Counted from the stretch's first letter, positions 1 to 5,417 are shown. The stretch: DNA of 6,863 nt from an uncultured Oscillospiraceae bacterium (GCA_905234005.1 CAJOFW010000079.1:1-6863); one strand, 5' to 3'. Program-made: numbers and translations. The notes: generated by a model not told the origin, from the letters alone.

Positions 1-80
1 AGCGGCCGGTTCGATATGCCGGCCCCGACCACCGCGACGCGTCTGCCCGCGAGGGAGGAGAGATAATTCTGTAAGGACAT
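1..80 (-). CDS. murD: UDP-N-acetylmuramoylalanine--D-glutamate ligase (MurD), N-terminal fragment
   Basis: This is the start of a gene that runs off the left edge; only 26 complete codons are visible. The protein begins MSLQNYLSSLAGRRVAVVGA and continues GISNRPL. A short helix followed by a VAVVGAGISNRPL-type beta strand and glycine loop is typical of the N-terminal uridine-nucleotide-binding domain of MurD in Clostridia. MurD adds D-glutamate to UDP-MurNAc-L-alanine in the cytoplasm during peptidoglycan precursor synthesis. The ATG at 80-78 is preceded by GGAGG at 95-91, ten bases upstream, and by a good promoter, so the start is secure. It is the first gene after rnpB and appears to have its own transcript. 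The identification rests on a short stretch. Other Mur ligases or a Rossmann-fold enzyme could look similar, but the SNRPL tail favours MurD. Confidence 0.8.
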   Translation of the reverse strand, partial: MSLQNYLSSLAGRRVAVVGAGISNRP

Positions 81-106
81 GGTGACAATACCTCCAATAT
101 ACCCCC

Positions 107-135
107 ATTATAGCCCCGATCGCCTCCCGGCGCAA
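107..135 (-). promoter_or_regulatory. Predicted sigma-A promoter of murD
   Basis: The minus strand reads TTGCGC (135-130), 17 bases, then a perfect TATAAT (112-107). Transcription would start near 100, leaving a short leader of about 20 bases that carries the GGAGG site at 95-91. The -35 box lies three bases beyond the T-run of the rnpB terminator, so the two transcription units abut with almost no spare sequence. Confidence 0.72.
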
Positions 136-137
136 GC

Positions 138-169
138 AAAAAGAGGCGGGCTGTTCGCCTGCCTCTTTT
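138..169 (-). terminator. Rho-independent terminator of rnpB
   Basis: On the minus strand a 13-bp stem (169-157 with 151-139, one G-U pair) encloses a five-base loop (156-152), and a run of five T residues covers 142-138. It lies just past the 3' end of the RNase P RNA, the expected place for its terminator. Confidence 0.85.
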
Positions 170-171
170 GT

Positions 172-521
172 GATGCGAGTTTTCCTGTAAGCCGGGTCCT
201 GTTCAAAGCGGCCATCTATCTAGGCGCGCCGTTGCCGGCGCGCTCCAGCCACCTCCCCGGGGAGACCGGGCCGGTCGTTGTTCCCCTCCACGGTGTTGCT
301 CCGGATAGAGTTTACAGCGGCGGGCTGTCGCCAGTCCGTCGGGTGGTCTCTTACACCGCCTTTCCACCCTTACCGCGCCATGGGCGCGGCGGTCTGTTTC
401 TGTTGCACTTGTCCTGATGTCGCCATCGGCGGGCGTTACCCGTTATCCTTGCCCTGCGGAGCCCGGACTTTCCTCACGCACGGCCTTTCGGCCTGTGCCC
501 GCGGCCGCTCAGAAAGCTCGC
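172..521 (-). ncRNA. rnpB: RNase P RNA, bacterial class A
   Basis: This is the catalytic RNA of ribonuclease P, which removes the 5' leader from pre-tRNAs. On the minus strand the universally conserved segments appear in order: GAGGAAAGTCCGGGCTCC (475-458), then GTAACGCCC, ACAGAAAC, AGGGTGGAAAGGCGG, AGAGACCACC, CTGGCGACAGCC, a GTAAAC segment, GGAGCAA, GAGGTGGCTGGAG, AGATAGATGGCC (221-210), and the closing ACCCGGCTTACAG (197-185). The ends are set by helix P1, GCGAGCTTTC (521-512) pairing with GAAAACTCGC (184-175) with one mismatch, and by the promoter just upstream. The length of about 350 nt and the segment pattern fit the ancestral class A rather than the Bacillus-type class B. The 3' end is good to a few bases. 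Small reading frames crossing this region are not genes. Confidence 0.97.
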
Positions 522-527
522 GGTGCC

Positions 528-556
528 ATTATAGCACAGCCGCGCTCATATTGCAA
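528..556 (-). promoter_or_regulatory. Predicted sigma-A promoter of rnpB
   Basis: The minus strand reads TTGCAA (556-551), 17 bases, then TATAAT (533-528). Seven bases further on, at about 521, begins the 5' strand of RNase P helix P1, exactly where transcription would be expected to start. Perfect -10 and near-consensus spacing suit a strongly expressed stable RNA. Confidence 0.85.
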
Positions 557-618
557 AGCCGGTTTTCACACAGCCGCCTTGCTTAAGTTTGCGCCCGCAG
601 GCGCTTTGATTCAAAGTC

Positions 619-652
619 ATTTTTGCCGGAAACCGCGCTTTTCGGCAAAAAT
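619..652. repeat. A/T-flanked hairpin in the spacer downstream of the DAHP synthase gene
   Basis: The sequence forms an inverted repeat. The arm ATTTTTGCCGGAAA (619-632) pairs with TTTTCGGCAAAAAT (639-652) apart from one G-T wobble position, around a six-base loop. Runs of T and A sit inside the arms, so it resembles a two-way terminator, but neither strand has a separate T-run after the stem. A smaller palindrome, CTTTGA-T-TCAAAG, lies beside it at 604-616, and GCGCC-CGCA-GGCGC at 591-604. No gene is seen between 557 and 731; these hairpins are all that the spacer holds. Confidence 0.55.
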
Positions 653-697
653 ACCACCGGGCGAGCCTGGGCGAGCCCCTCGCGCCGACCAAACCCG

Positions 698-726
698 CTG
701 TTCGGCGCCCTGCGGGCGCCGAACAG
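698..726 (-). terminator. Probable 3' hairpin / terminator of the DAHP synthase gene
   Basis: A perfect 13-bp inverted repeat, CTGTTCGGCGCCC (698-710) and its complement (714-726), has a three-base loop and begins only five bases after the DAHP synthase stop codon. On the minus strand it is followed by CGGGTTTGG rather than a T-run, so it is not a textbook Rho-independent terminator. It may end or protect the mRNA, with the hairpin at 619-652 as a second barrier before rnpB. Confidence 0.6.
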
Positions 727-731
727 GATAA

Positions 732-1763
732 TTATATCATTTCCGCCAGCTCGTAGATGAGCTTTTCGCTCTTCTCCCAGCCGAGGCAGGGGTCGGTGAT
801 GGACTGGCCGTACACGCCGCCGCCGACGGGCTGGCAGCCGTCCTCGATGTAGCTCTCGATCATGAGTCCCTTCACGAGCGTTTTCACCGCCGGGTGAAGG
901 CTGCGGTTGTGGACGATCTCCTTCGCGATGCGGATCTGCTCGATGTACTGCTTGCCGGAGTTCGAGTGGTTCGTGTCGATGACGACGGCGGGGTTTTTCA
1001 GCTCCGGCTGCTTCTCATAGAGCTGATGCAGCAGCAGGATGTCCTCGAAGTGGTAGTTCGGGTGCGTCTGGCCGTGCTTGTTCACGTAGCCGCGCAGGAT
1101 CGCGTGGGCGTAGGGGTTGCCCTGCGAGTGCGCCTCCCAGCCGCGGTAGATGAACGTGTGCCGGCTCTGGGCGGCGGTGATCGCGTTCATCATGACGGAC
1201 AGGTCGCCGGACGTCGGGTTCTTCATGCCGACGGGCACCTCGATGCCGCTGGACGTGAGCCGGTGCTGCTGGTTCTCCACGCTCCGCGCCCCGACCGCGA
1301 CGTAGCCGAGGATATCGTCGAGGTATTTGTAGTTCTCGGTGTAGAGCATCTCGTCCGCGCAGGTGAAGCCCGTCTCCTGAACGACGCGCATATGCAGCTC
1401 GCGAATGGCGATGAGACCCTTGAACATATCCGGCTTGTGCTCCGGGTCGGGCTGGTGGAGCATGCCCTTGTAGCCCTTGCCGGTCGTGCGGGGCTTGTTC
1501 GTGTAGCAGCGGGGGACGATGAAGAGCTTGTCCGCCACCTTCTCCTGCACGGCGCGAAGACGGGTCATGTAGTCGAGGACGCTGTCGATGTTGTCCGCCG
1601 AGCACGGGCCGATGATCAGAAGGAAGCGGTCGTCCCGGCCGGACATGATGTTTTTGAGCTGTACGTCGCGCTCCTCAAACGCCCGGGCCATGGCCGCCGT
1701 CAGGGGGTACATCTCCTTGACCTCCATCGGAATGGCCAGCTTGCGCGTAAATTCGAGATTCAT
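732..1763 (-). CDS. 3-deoxy-7-phosphoheptulonate (DAHP) synthase, class I, AroFGH type
   Basis: This cytoplasmic enzyme condenses phosphoenolpyruvate with erythrose 4-phosphate, the first step of the shikimate pathway to aromatic amino acids. The 343-residue protein is close to the roughly 350 of the E. coli enzymes. Visible family motifs are IGPCS (51-55, with metal-ligand Cys54), NKPRTTGKGYKG (89-100), GARSVENQQHR (158-168), GMKNPTSGD (179-187), IDTNHSNSGKQ (262-272, with His266), MIESYIEDGCQ (301-311, with Glu303) and ITDPCLGWE (322-330, with Asp324), so the metal and substrate sites look intact. The start ATG at 1763 follows a GGGAGAA site about eight bases upstream. The region before GPCS is slightly shorter than in E. 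coli AroG; which amino acid inhibits it cannot be read from sequence, so no paralogue symbol is given. It is monocistronic by layout: own promoter at 1863-1835, structured leader, hairpins after the stop. Confidence 0.97.
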   Translation of the reverse strand: MNLEFTRKLAIPMEVKEMYPLTAAMARAFEERDVQLKNIMSGRDDRFLLIIGPCSADNIDSVLDYMTRLRAVQEKVADKLFIVPRCYTNKPRTTGKGYKGMLHQPDPEHKPDMFKGLIAIRELHMRVVQETGFTCADEMLYTENYKYLDDILGYVAVGARSVENQQHRLTSSGIEVPVGMKNPTSGDLSVMMNAITAAQSRHTFIYRGWEAHSQGNPYAHAILRGYVNKHGQTHPNYHFEDILLLHQLYEKQPELKNPAVVIDTNHSNSGKQYIEQIRIAKEIVHNRSLHPAVKTLVKGLMIESYIEDGCQPVGGGVYGQSITDPCLGWEKSEKLIYELAEMI

Positions 1764-1785
1764 AGGTCGTTTCTCCCTCTGGAAA

Positions 1786-1819
1786 GACCGCCCGCGAAAC
1801 GTCCGTTTCGCGGGCGGTC
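1786..1819 (-). other. Perfect 15-bp hairpin in the 5' leader of the DAHP synthase mRNA
   Basis: GACCGCCCGCGAAAC (1786-1800) and its exact complement (1805-1819) flank the four-base loop GTCC. On the minus strand the stem is followed by TTTCC and, about ten bases further, by the ribosome binding site. It lies between the predicted transcription start (about 1828) and the gene, so it would form at the very 5' end of the transcript. It could also act as a weak terminator for readthrough from the folate operon; the T-run of three is poor for that role. A stability hairpin or an attenuator are alternatives. Confidence 0.65.
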
Positions 1820-1834
1820 GTAATTGTTTAAACT

Positions 1835-1863
1835 ATTAAATCGCAAAATTACCCATCTGTCAA
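1835..1863 (-). promoter_or_regulatory. Predicted sigma-A promoter of the DAHP synthase gene
   Basis: The minus strand carries a perfect TTGACA (1863-1858), a 17-base spacer and TTTAAT (1840-1835, five of six matches to TATAAT). Transcription would start near 1828, giving a leader of about 65 bases. The -35 box contains the TGA stop codon (1862-1860) of the upstream fusion gene, so promoter and coding end share sequence. Confidence 0.8.
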
Positions 1864-4559
1864 GCATTATTTTCCGTGGGCGTTTGATTTGCGGGCGGAT
1901 GATTGCCGAGCTGCCAGAACGCGACGGCGCCGGCGGCGGCGACGTTCAGCGAGTCCACGCCGTGGGACATCGGGATCCGGGCCGTGTAGTCGCACGCGGC
2001 GACCGTGCCGAATTTGAGGCCGTCGCCCTCGGTGCCGAGGACGAGGGCGAGCTTCTCCGCCGCCGCGAGGCGGGGATCGTCGACGCGGACGGCGTCCGGG
2101 TCGAGGGCGAGCGCCGCCGTCACAAAGCCGCGCTCCCGCAGCAGCGCAAGGCCGCTGTCCGGCCAGTCGTCCTCGTTTTCGCCGATGTATGCCCACGGGA
2201 TCTGGAACACCGTGCCCATGCTCACGCGTACGCACCGCCGGTACAGCGGGTCGGTACACGCCGGGGTCAGCAGCACCGCGTCCATGCCGAGGGCCGCCGC
2301 CGAGCGGAAGATCGCGCCGAGGTTTGTCGGGTTCACGACGTCCTCGAGCACGACGACGCGCCGGGCGTTTTCCAGCACCTCCTCCGGCGTGCGGGGGGGC
2401 TTGCGCTTCATCGCGCAGAGAACGCCCCGCGTCAGCGGAAAGCCGGTGAGCTGCTTGAGCACATCGAGCGACGAGGTGTAGATCGGGATATCGCCGCAGC
2501 GCTCCACGACGTCCTTCGCCTGACCGGTGATGTGACGCCGCTCCATGAGCAGCGACACCGGCTCGTACCCGGCGTCGAGGGCGCGGTGGATGACGTTCGG
2601 ACTCTCGGCGATGAACAGCTCGTCGTGGAGCCCGTGGCCGCTGCGGAGCTGGTTTTCGGTGAGACGGGCGTATACGTCGAGGGCGGGGTCGCCCAGCTCG
2701 CCGATCTCCACGACGTTGTCCGCGCCGCCGTCCGGGCGGCTGCGGGGGCGGTAGATCGTCTTTTCGGTGAAGACGAGGTCCATTTTCACGTCCCAGGCGG
2801 CGGCGGGCACGCTTGCCGCCTTCTGCGCCTCGTATGCGACGGCGGCGACGACCGCGTTCTCGCAGCGGGGCAGGAAGCGGTCGTAGTACCCGGCGCCCAT
2901 GCCGAGGCGGCCCCGGTTCTCGTCGAACGCGGCGCACGGACAGAGCACAAGGTCGATGTCACGCGGGTCGATCACACGCGACCGGGCCGGGTCCGGCTCC
3001 GGGATGCTCAGCTTCCCGGGCACGAAGGCGTCCGGCGCGTCCGGAATGCGGGCCTCCATCACGCCGTCCTCGAGGCAGCGGGGATAGGCAAAGCGCCTGC
3101 CGTCCGCCGGCACCGTGAGCGCGGAGAGGTCGACCTCGCCGCGAACGGCGCTGTAGATCATGACGGTGCGGGCCTTCTCAAACGCCGGGTGGTTTCGGAT
3201 CGCCTCGGTGACGAAGCCGGCGTGGAGGTATCGCTCCTCGGCGCTCATCTCCTCCCGGGCGGCGAGCTTTGTGCGGCGCAGCCACGCTCGGTGGACGCCG
3301 TCGAATACGCCGCGCACGGCGCCGGCGAGGTACAGCGAGCCGAACACGATGACGAGCCCGTCCTCCCCCGCCGCGGTCAGGGCGAGGCGGATGCCCTCCT
3401 CGACGGATTCGGCAAAGCCGGCCTCCGCGCCGAATTCCTCGGTCAGAAACGCCGTCAGCGCCCAGCCGTTCAGCGCCCGGTCACCCGGCGGCGTCACGCA
3501 GATGCATTCGCTCGCGAGGGGCAGCACGGCCTTCATGATGCGGGGGTAGTCCTTGTCCGCGAGCACGCCGGTCAGCAGCACGGCCTTCCGGCCGGGCAGC
3601 AGCTCCGCGACGCTCTCCGTCAGCGCCTCGGCGCACTGGGGGTTGTGGCCGCCGTCCAGGATCACGAGCGGAGACCGGGCCAGAAGCTCCATCCGCGCCG
3701 GCCACGAGACGGATTTGAGGCCGTCGGCGACGGCCGGCTCGGGGATGTCGAAGCCCCGGCGGCGCAGCACGTCCACGGTCTCGAGGACGACGGCGGCGTT
3801 GCGGAGCTGGTACGAGCCGAGCAGCGGCAGGCTGTATTTCCTGCCCCGGTAGGTGAAGCGCTGGCCGCTCAGATCGTTCGTGAGCGGCTTGAGCGCGTCG
3901 AAATCGGCGGAGTACAGCGGCACGTCCAGCGCGTCGCATTTTTCGCGGATGACGCCGACGGCCTCGGGCGCGAGGGCGTACATGACGCAGGCGCAGCCGG
4001 GCTTGATGATGCCGGCCTTCGTCGCCGCGATCTCCGCGACCGTGTCGCCGAGGTATTCGGTGTGCTCGAGGCCGATGTTCGTGATGACGGCGGCCTCGGG
4101 GGCGTCGATGACGTTGGTGCTGTCCAGCTCGCCGCCCATGCCGACCTCGAGCACGACGACGTCGCATTGCTCCTCGTAGAAATACTGCATCGCGACGGCG
4201 GTCACAAGCTCGAACTGGCTCGGGTGGTCGGGCATATTGTCGGCGATCAGGGCGACGCGGCGGGTGATGTCCGCGAGGCGGCCGCCGGGGATCATCTCGC
4301 CGTTTACGCGGATGCGTTCGCGAAAGTCCTCGATATACGGCGACGTATACAGCCCGGTCTTATATCCCGCCGCACGGAGGATGGAATCGAGCATGGCGCA
4401 GGTGCTGCCCTTGCCGTTCGACCCGGCGACGTGGATGAACCGAAGCTGCTTCTGCGGGTCGCGCAGAGCGCTCAGAAGCGCGCGCGTCCGCTTGAGGCCG
4501 AGGCGCGTTTTGCTCCACGTATAGCGTTCGAGATAGGCGATCGCTTCTTTCTCCGTCAT
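1860..4559 (-). CDS. folC: Trifunctional fusion: FolC (dihydrofolate/folylpolyglutamate synthase) - 5-formyltetrahydrofolate cyclo-ligase - SpoU/TrmH RNA methyltransferase
   Basis: One open frame encodes 899 residues with three full-length domains. Residues 1-420 are FolC, which makes dihydrofolate and adds glutamates to folates: P-loop HVAGSNGKGST (43-53), VGMGGELDSTNVI (139-151), ITNIGLEHTEYLG (159-171), KAGIIK (181-186), DGGHNP (302-307), FGSLYLAGAVR (406-416). Residues about 425-605 are 5-formyl-THF cyclo-ligase (ATP-dependent formation of 5,10-methenyl-THF): LRRTKLAAREEMSAEER (427-443), RGEVD (473-477), GRLGMGAGYYDRFL (550-563). Residues about 617-886 are a SpoU/TrmH SAM-dependent 2'-O-ribose RNA methyltransferase with an L30e-like N-terminal part and all three motifs: NPTNLGAIFRSAAALG (743-758), LVLGTEGDGL (839-848), IPMSHGVDSLNV (862-873). 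Each domain matches its family's usual length. The ATG start overlaps the folT stop as ATGA and has GGGGAGG eight bases upstream, so translation is probably coupled to folT. Junction 1 offers no well-placed start codon. At junction 2 a GTG (2711-2709, residue 617) sits where a free SpoU protein would begin but has only a weak upstream site, so some separate product is possible. The RNA target is unknown. Confidence 0.93.
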   Translation of the reverse strand: MTEKEAIAYLERYTWSKTRLGLKRTRALLSALRDPQKQLRFIHVAGSNGKGSTCAMLDSILRAAGYKTGLYTSPYIEDFRERIRVNGEMIPGGRLADITRRVALIADNMPDHPSQFELVTAVAMQYFYEEQCDVVVLEVGMGGELDSTNVIDAPEAAVITNIGLEHTEYLGDTVAEIAATKAGIIKPGCACVMYALAPEAVGVIREKCDALDVPLYSADFDALKPLTNDLSGQRFTYRGRKYSLPLLGSYQLRNAAVVLETVDVLRRRGFDIPEPAVADGLKSVSWPARMELLARSPLVILDGGHNPQCAEALTESVAELLPGRKAVLLTGVLADKDYPRIMKAVLPLASECICVTPPGDRALNGWALTAFLTEEFGAEAGFAESVEEGIRLALTAAGEDGLVIVFGSLYLAGAVRGVFDGVHRAWLRRTKLAAREEMSAEERYLHAGFVTEAIRNHPAFEKARTVMIYSAVRGEVDLSALTVPADGRRFAYPRCLEDGVMEARIPDAPDAFVPGKLSIPEPDPARSRVIDPRDIDLVLCPCAAFDENRGRLGMGAGYYDRFLPRCENAVVAAVAYEAQKAASVPAAAWDVKMDLVFTEKTIYRPRSRPDGGADNVVEIGELGDPALDVYARLTENQLRSGHGLHDELFIAESPNVIHRALDAGYEPVSLLMERRHITGQAKDVVERCGDIPIYTSSLDVLKQLTGFPLTRGVLCAMKRKPPRTPEEVLENARRVVVLEDVVNPTNLGAIFRSAAALGMDAVLLTPACTDPLYRRCVRVSMGTVFQIPWAYIGENEDDWPDSGLALLRERGFVTAALALDPDAVRVDDPRLAAAEKLALVLGTEGDGLKFGTVAACDYTARIPMSHGVDSLNVAAAGAVAFWQLGNHPPANQTPTENNA

Positions 4560-5062
4560 AGCGGAAGCCTCCCCCCATATTGATCGGCCGCGCGGCCCAT
4601 GAGCAGCGTGACGACGAGCTGCACCGGCACGAGCACGGCGCACTGTATGAGCCGCGTCGTGAGAAGCGGCAGAAACGGCGAGCCGTACAGCACGGATATC
4701 CAGTATGTGTTCACCAGCAGCCCGAGCACGAGCTGGTTCACGCCCACGGCGATCAGTACGCGTACCGTCGAGCGTTTTTTGTAAAGGCACAGGCCGAAGC
4801 TCAGGCCGGTCAGCGCCGCCGTCACGGTGAAGCCGGGAAAGAACGGCCCCGTCGGAAACAGCACCGCGCCGAGCACGTCGGCCAGAGCGGCCATGACCGC
4901 CGCCGGGATCGGCCCGAACAGCATCCCCGCCGCGGCGATCGGCACAAAGCCGAAGCCGATGCGGATGTTCCAGGCGTTGATCGAGAGAAACCGGGTCAGC
5001 ACGATCTCCAGCGCCGTCAGCACGCCGAGATAGACCACGGTGCGCGTGGTGAGCTTTTTCAC
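4556..5062 (-). CDS. folT: Folate-family ECF transporter S component (FolT)
   Basis: This is the membrane substrate-binding subunit that captures folate for an energy-coupling-factor transporter; the shared EcfT and ATPase subunits are not in this window. The 168-residue protein is hydrophobic, with about six membrane segments (roughly 8-25, 36-52, 53-70, 76-94, 100-125, 135-156). It carries FolT-typical stretches: TRTVVYLGVLTALEIVLTRF (6-25), LSINAWNIRIGFGFVPI (26-42), LFPTGPFFPGFT (68-79), NTYWISVLYGSPF (118-130). The start chosen is GTG at 5062-5060, giving MKKLTTRT, because GGAGG (5077-5073) lies ten bases upstream and family members begin this way. The frame stays open upstream to 5263, but that part is riboswitch RNA, and the ATG at 5080 lacks a binding site. 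The gene overlaps folC by four bases (ATGA). The THF riboswitch upstream supports folate as the substrate and implies repression when reduced folate is plentiful. Confidence 0.95.
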   Translation of the reverse strand: MKKLTTRTVVYLGVLTALEIVLTRFLSINAWNIRIGFGFVPIAAAGMLFGPIPAAVMAALADVLGAVLFPTGPFFPGFTVTAALTGLSFGLCLYKKRSTVRVLIAVGVNQLVLGLLVNTYWISVLYGSPFLPLLTTRLIQCAVLVPVQLVVTLLMGRAADQYGGRLPL

Positions 5063-5106
5063 GAAAAACAGTCCTCCCATCGTGACGATTGCCACAAAAG
5101 GAGGAC
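5063..5106 (-). promoter_or_regulatory. Riboswitch expression platform: hairpin that traps the folT ribosome binding site and ends in a T-run
   Basis: On the minus strand GTCCTCC (5106-5100) is exactly complementary to GGAGGAC (5077-5071), which contains the folT Shine-Dalgarno sequence. The 22-base loop holds a smaller near-palindrome. Pairing would hide the binding site. Only two bases after the stem comes TTTTT (5068-5064), so the same hairpin also has the form of a Rho-independent terminator, placed just before the GTG start. Which outcome dominates cannot be told from sequence, and no obvious competing antiterminator helix was identified. Confidence 0.7.
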
Positions 5107-5127
5107 AGCATCCGGCGACCTTCGGTG

Positions 5128-5228
5128 GCAGCGGAAGCGGGTTCGGCACCGCGAATGACAGTCGCGTCATCCTTCGTGCGCGGGCAACTTCCCATCCCGC
5201 GCCACTTAACGCGCCGACCCTACTCTGC
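5128..5228 (-). promoter_or_regulatory. Tetrahydrofolate (THF) riboswitch aptamer
   Basis: The minus strand reproduces the THF riboswitch pattern. P1 is GCAG (5228-5225) pairing with CTGC (5131-5128), bordered by the internal-loop sequences AGTAG and CCG. P2 is TCGGC (5217-5213) with GCCGA (5147-5143). Next is the conserved GCGTTAAGTG (5212-5203), then a 7-bp P3 stem (5202-5196 with 5184-5178) whose loop carries ATGGGAAG (5195-5188). ACGAAGG (5177-5171) follows, then a 7-bp P4 hairpin (5172-5166 with 5159-5153) that is longer than in the best-known examples, then GCGGTG (5152-5147). This class binds THF and related reduced folates and usually sits before folT, folC or folE in Firmicutes, as here. 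It should switch the folT-folC fusion operon off when folate is sufficient. No convincing promoter was found upstream. Confidence 0.9.
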
Positions 5229-5229
5229 T

Positions 5230-5260
5230 CTACTTTTTCTTTTAGGAAAAGAAAAAGTAG
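5230..5260. repeat. Perfect A/T-rich hairpin abutting the THF riboswitch
   Basis: CTACTTTTTCTTTT (5230-5243) and its exact complement (5247-5260) flank the three-base loop AGG, forming a 14-bp stem that ends one base before riboswitch helix P1. Only two of the 14 pairs besides the terminal one are G-C, in sharp contrast to the GC-rich surroundings. On the minus strand it is preceded by TTTCTTTTTG. Sequences of this look are, from memory, common between genes in GC-rich Clostridia, so it may belong to a dispersed repeat family; a terminator for the decarboxylase transcript is the other reading. Confidence 0.6.
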
Positions 5261-5263
5261 CAA

Positions 5264-5295
5264 AAAGAAACCTTATTACGCACCGACCGGGTGCG
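5264..5295 (-). terminator. Possible terminator downstream of the decarboxylase beta subunit gene
   Basis: The minus strand forms CGCACC (5295-5290), loop CGGTC, GGTGCG (5284-5279), then TAATAAGG and the T-rich TTTCTTTTTG. The stem is only 6 bp and the T-rich part begins some eight bases after it, so this is tentative. The rest of the spacer from 5296 to 5417 shows no gene, only small inverted repeats such as ACACAG/CTGTGT near 5331-5361 and CGCC-CGCA-GGCG at 5373-5384. Confidence 0.35.
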
Positions 5296-5417
5296 GCCCT
5301 CGTCTGTTGCAGGCCCGGAATTTACGCATACAGACACAGGTATTATCAGCGAGGCTGTGTGCCCGGGGTTTACGCCCGCAGGCGATAACCGATCGGCGGT
5401 GCGATCCGCGAACGGCT

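Noticed and set aside
79..731. Three overlapping plus-strand frames of about 100 codons
   Set aside because: They lie over rnpB on the opposite strand and the hairpin spacer, lack ribosome binding sites, and resemble no protein family.
894..1823. A 309-codon plus-strand frame opposite the DAHP synthase gene
   Set aside because: Antisense shadow caused by codon bias of the real gene; the product shows no family motif.
1764..1828. A T-box or peptide-type attenuator in front of the DAHP synthase gene
   Set aside because: The predicted leader is only about 65 bases, with no T-box consensus and no leader peptide rich in aromatic codons; only a simple hairpin is present.
1824..4583. A 919-codon open frame on the plus strand opposite the folate fusion gene
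   Set aside because: It mirrors the GC-rich fusion gene, has a low-complexity Arg/Ala/Val/Asp-rich product with no recognisable domain, and has no sensible start site. The minus-strand frame has three clear enzyme domains.
4560..5195. Extension of the fusion gene frame upstream across folT
   Set aside because: The frame happens to stay open, but it is a shadow of folT in another frame. The ATG at 4559 has a strong ribosome binding site and begins with a normal FolC N-terminus.
5063..5263. N-terminal extension of FolT upstream to 5263
   Set aside because: The extra 67 codons are the riboswitch and the A/T hairpin read as protein; the ribosome binding site and family N-terminus point to the GTG at 5062.
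5264..5417. A dedicated promoter for the folT operon
   Set aside because: TAATAA at 5278-5273 and GATAAT at 5347-5342 resemble -10 boxes, but neither has a matching -35 at normal spacing, so no promoter is called.
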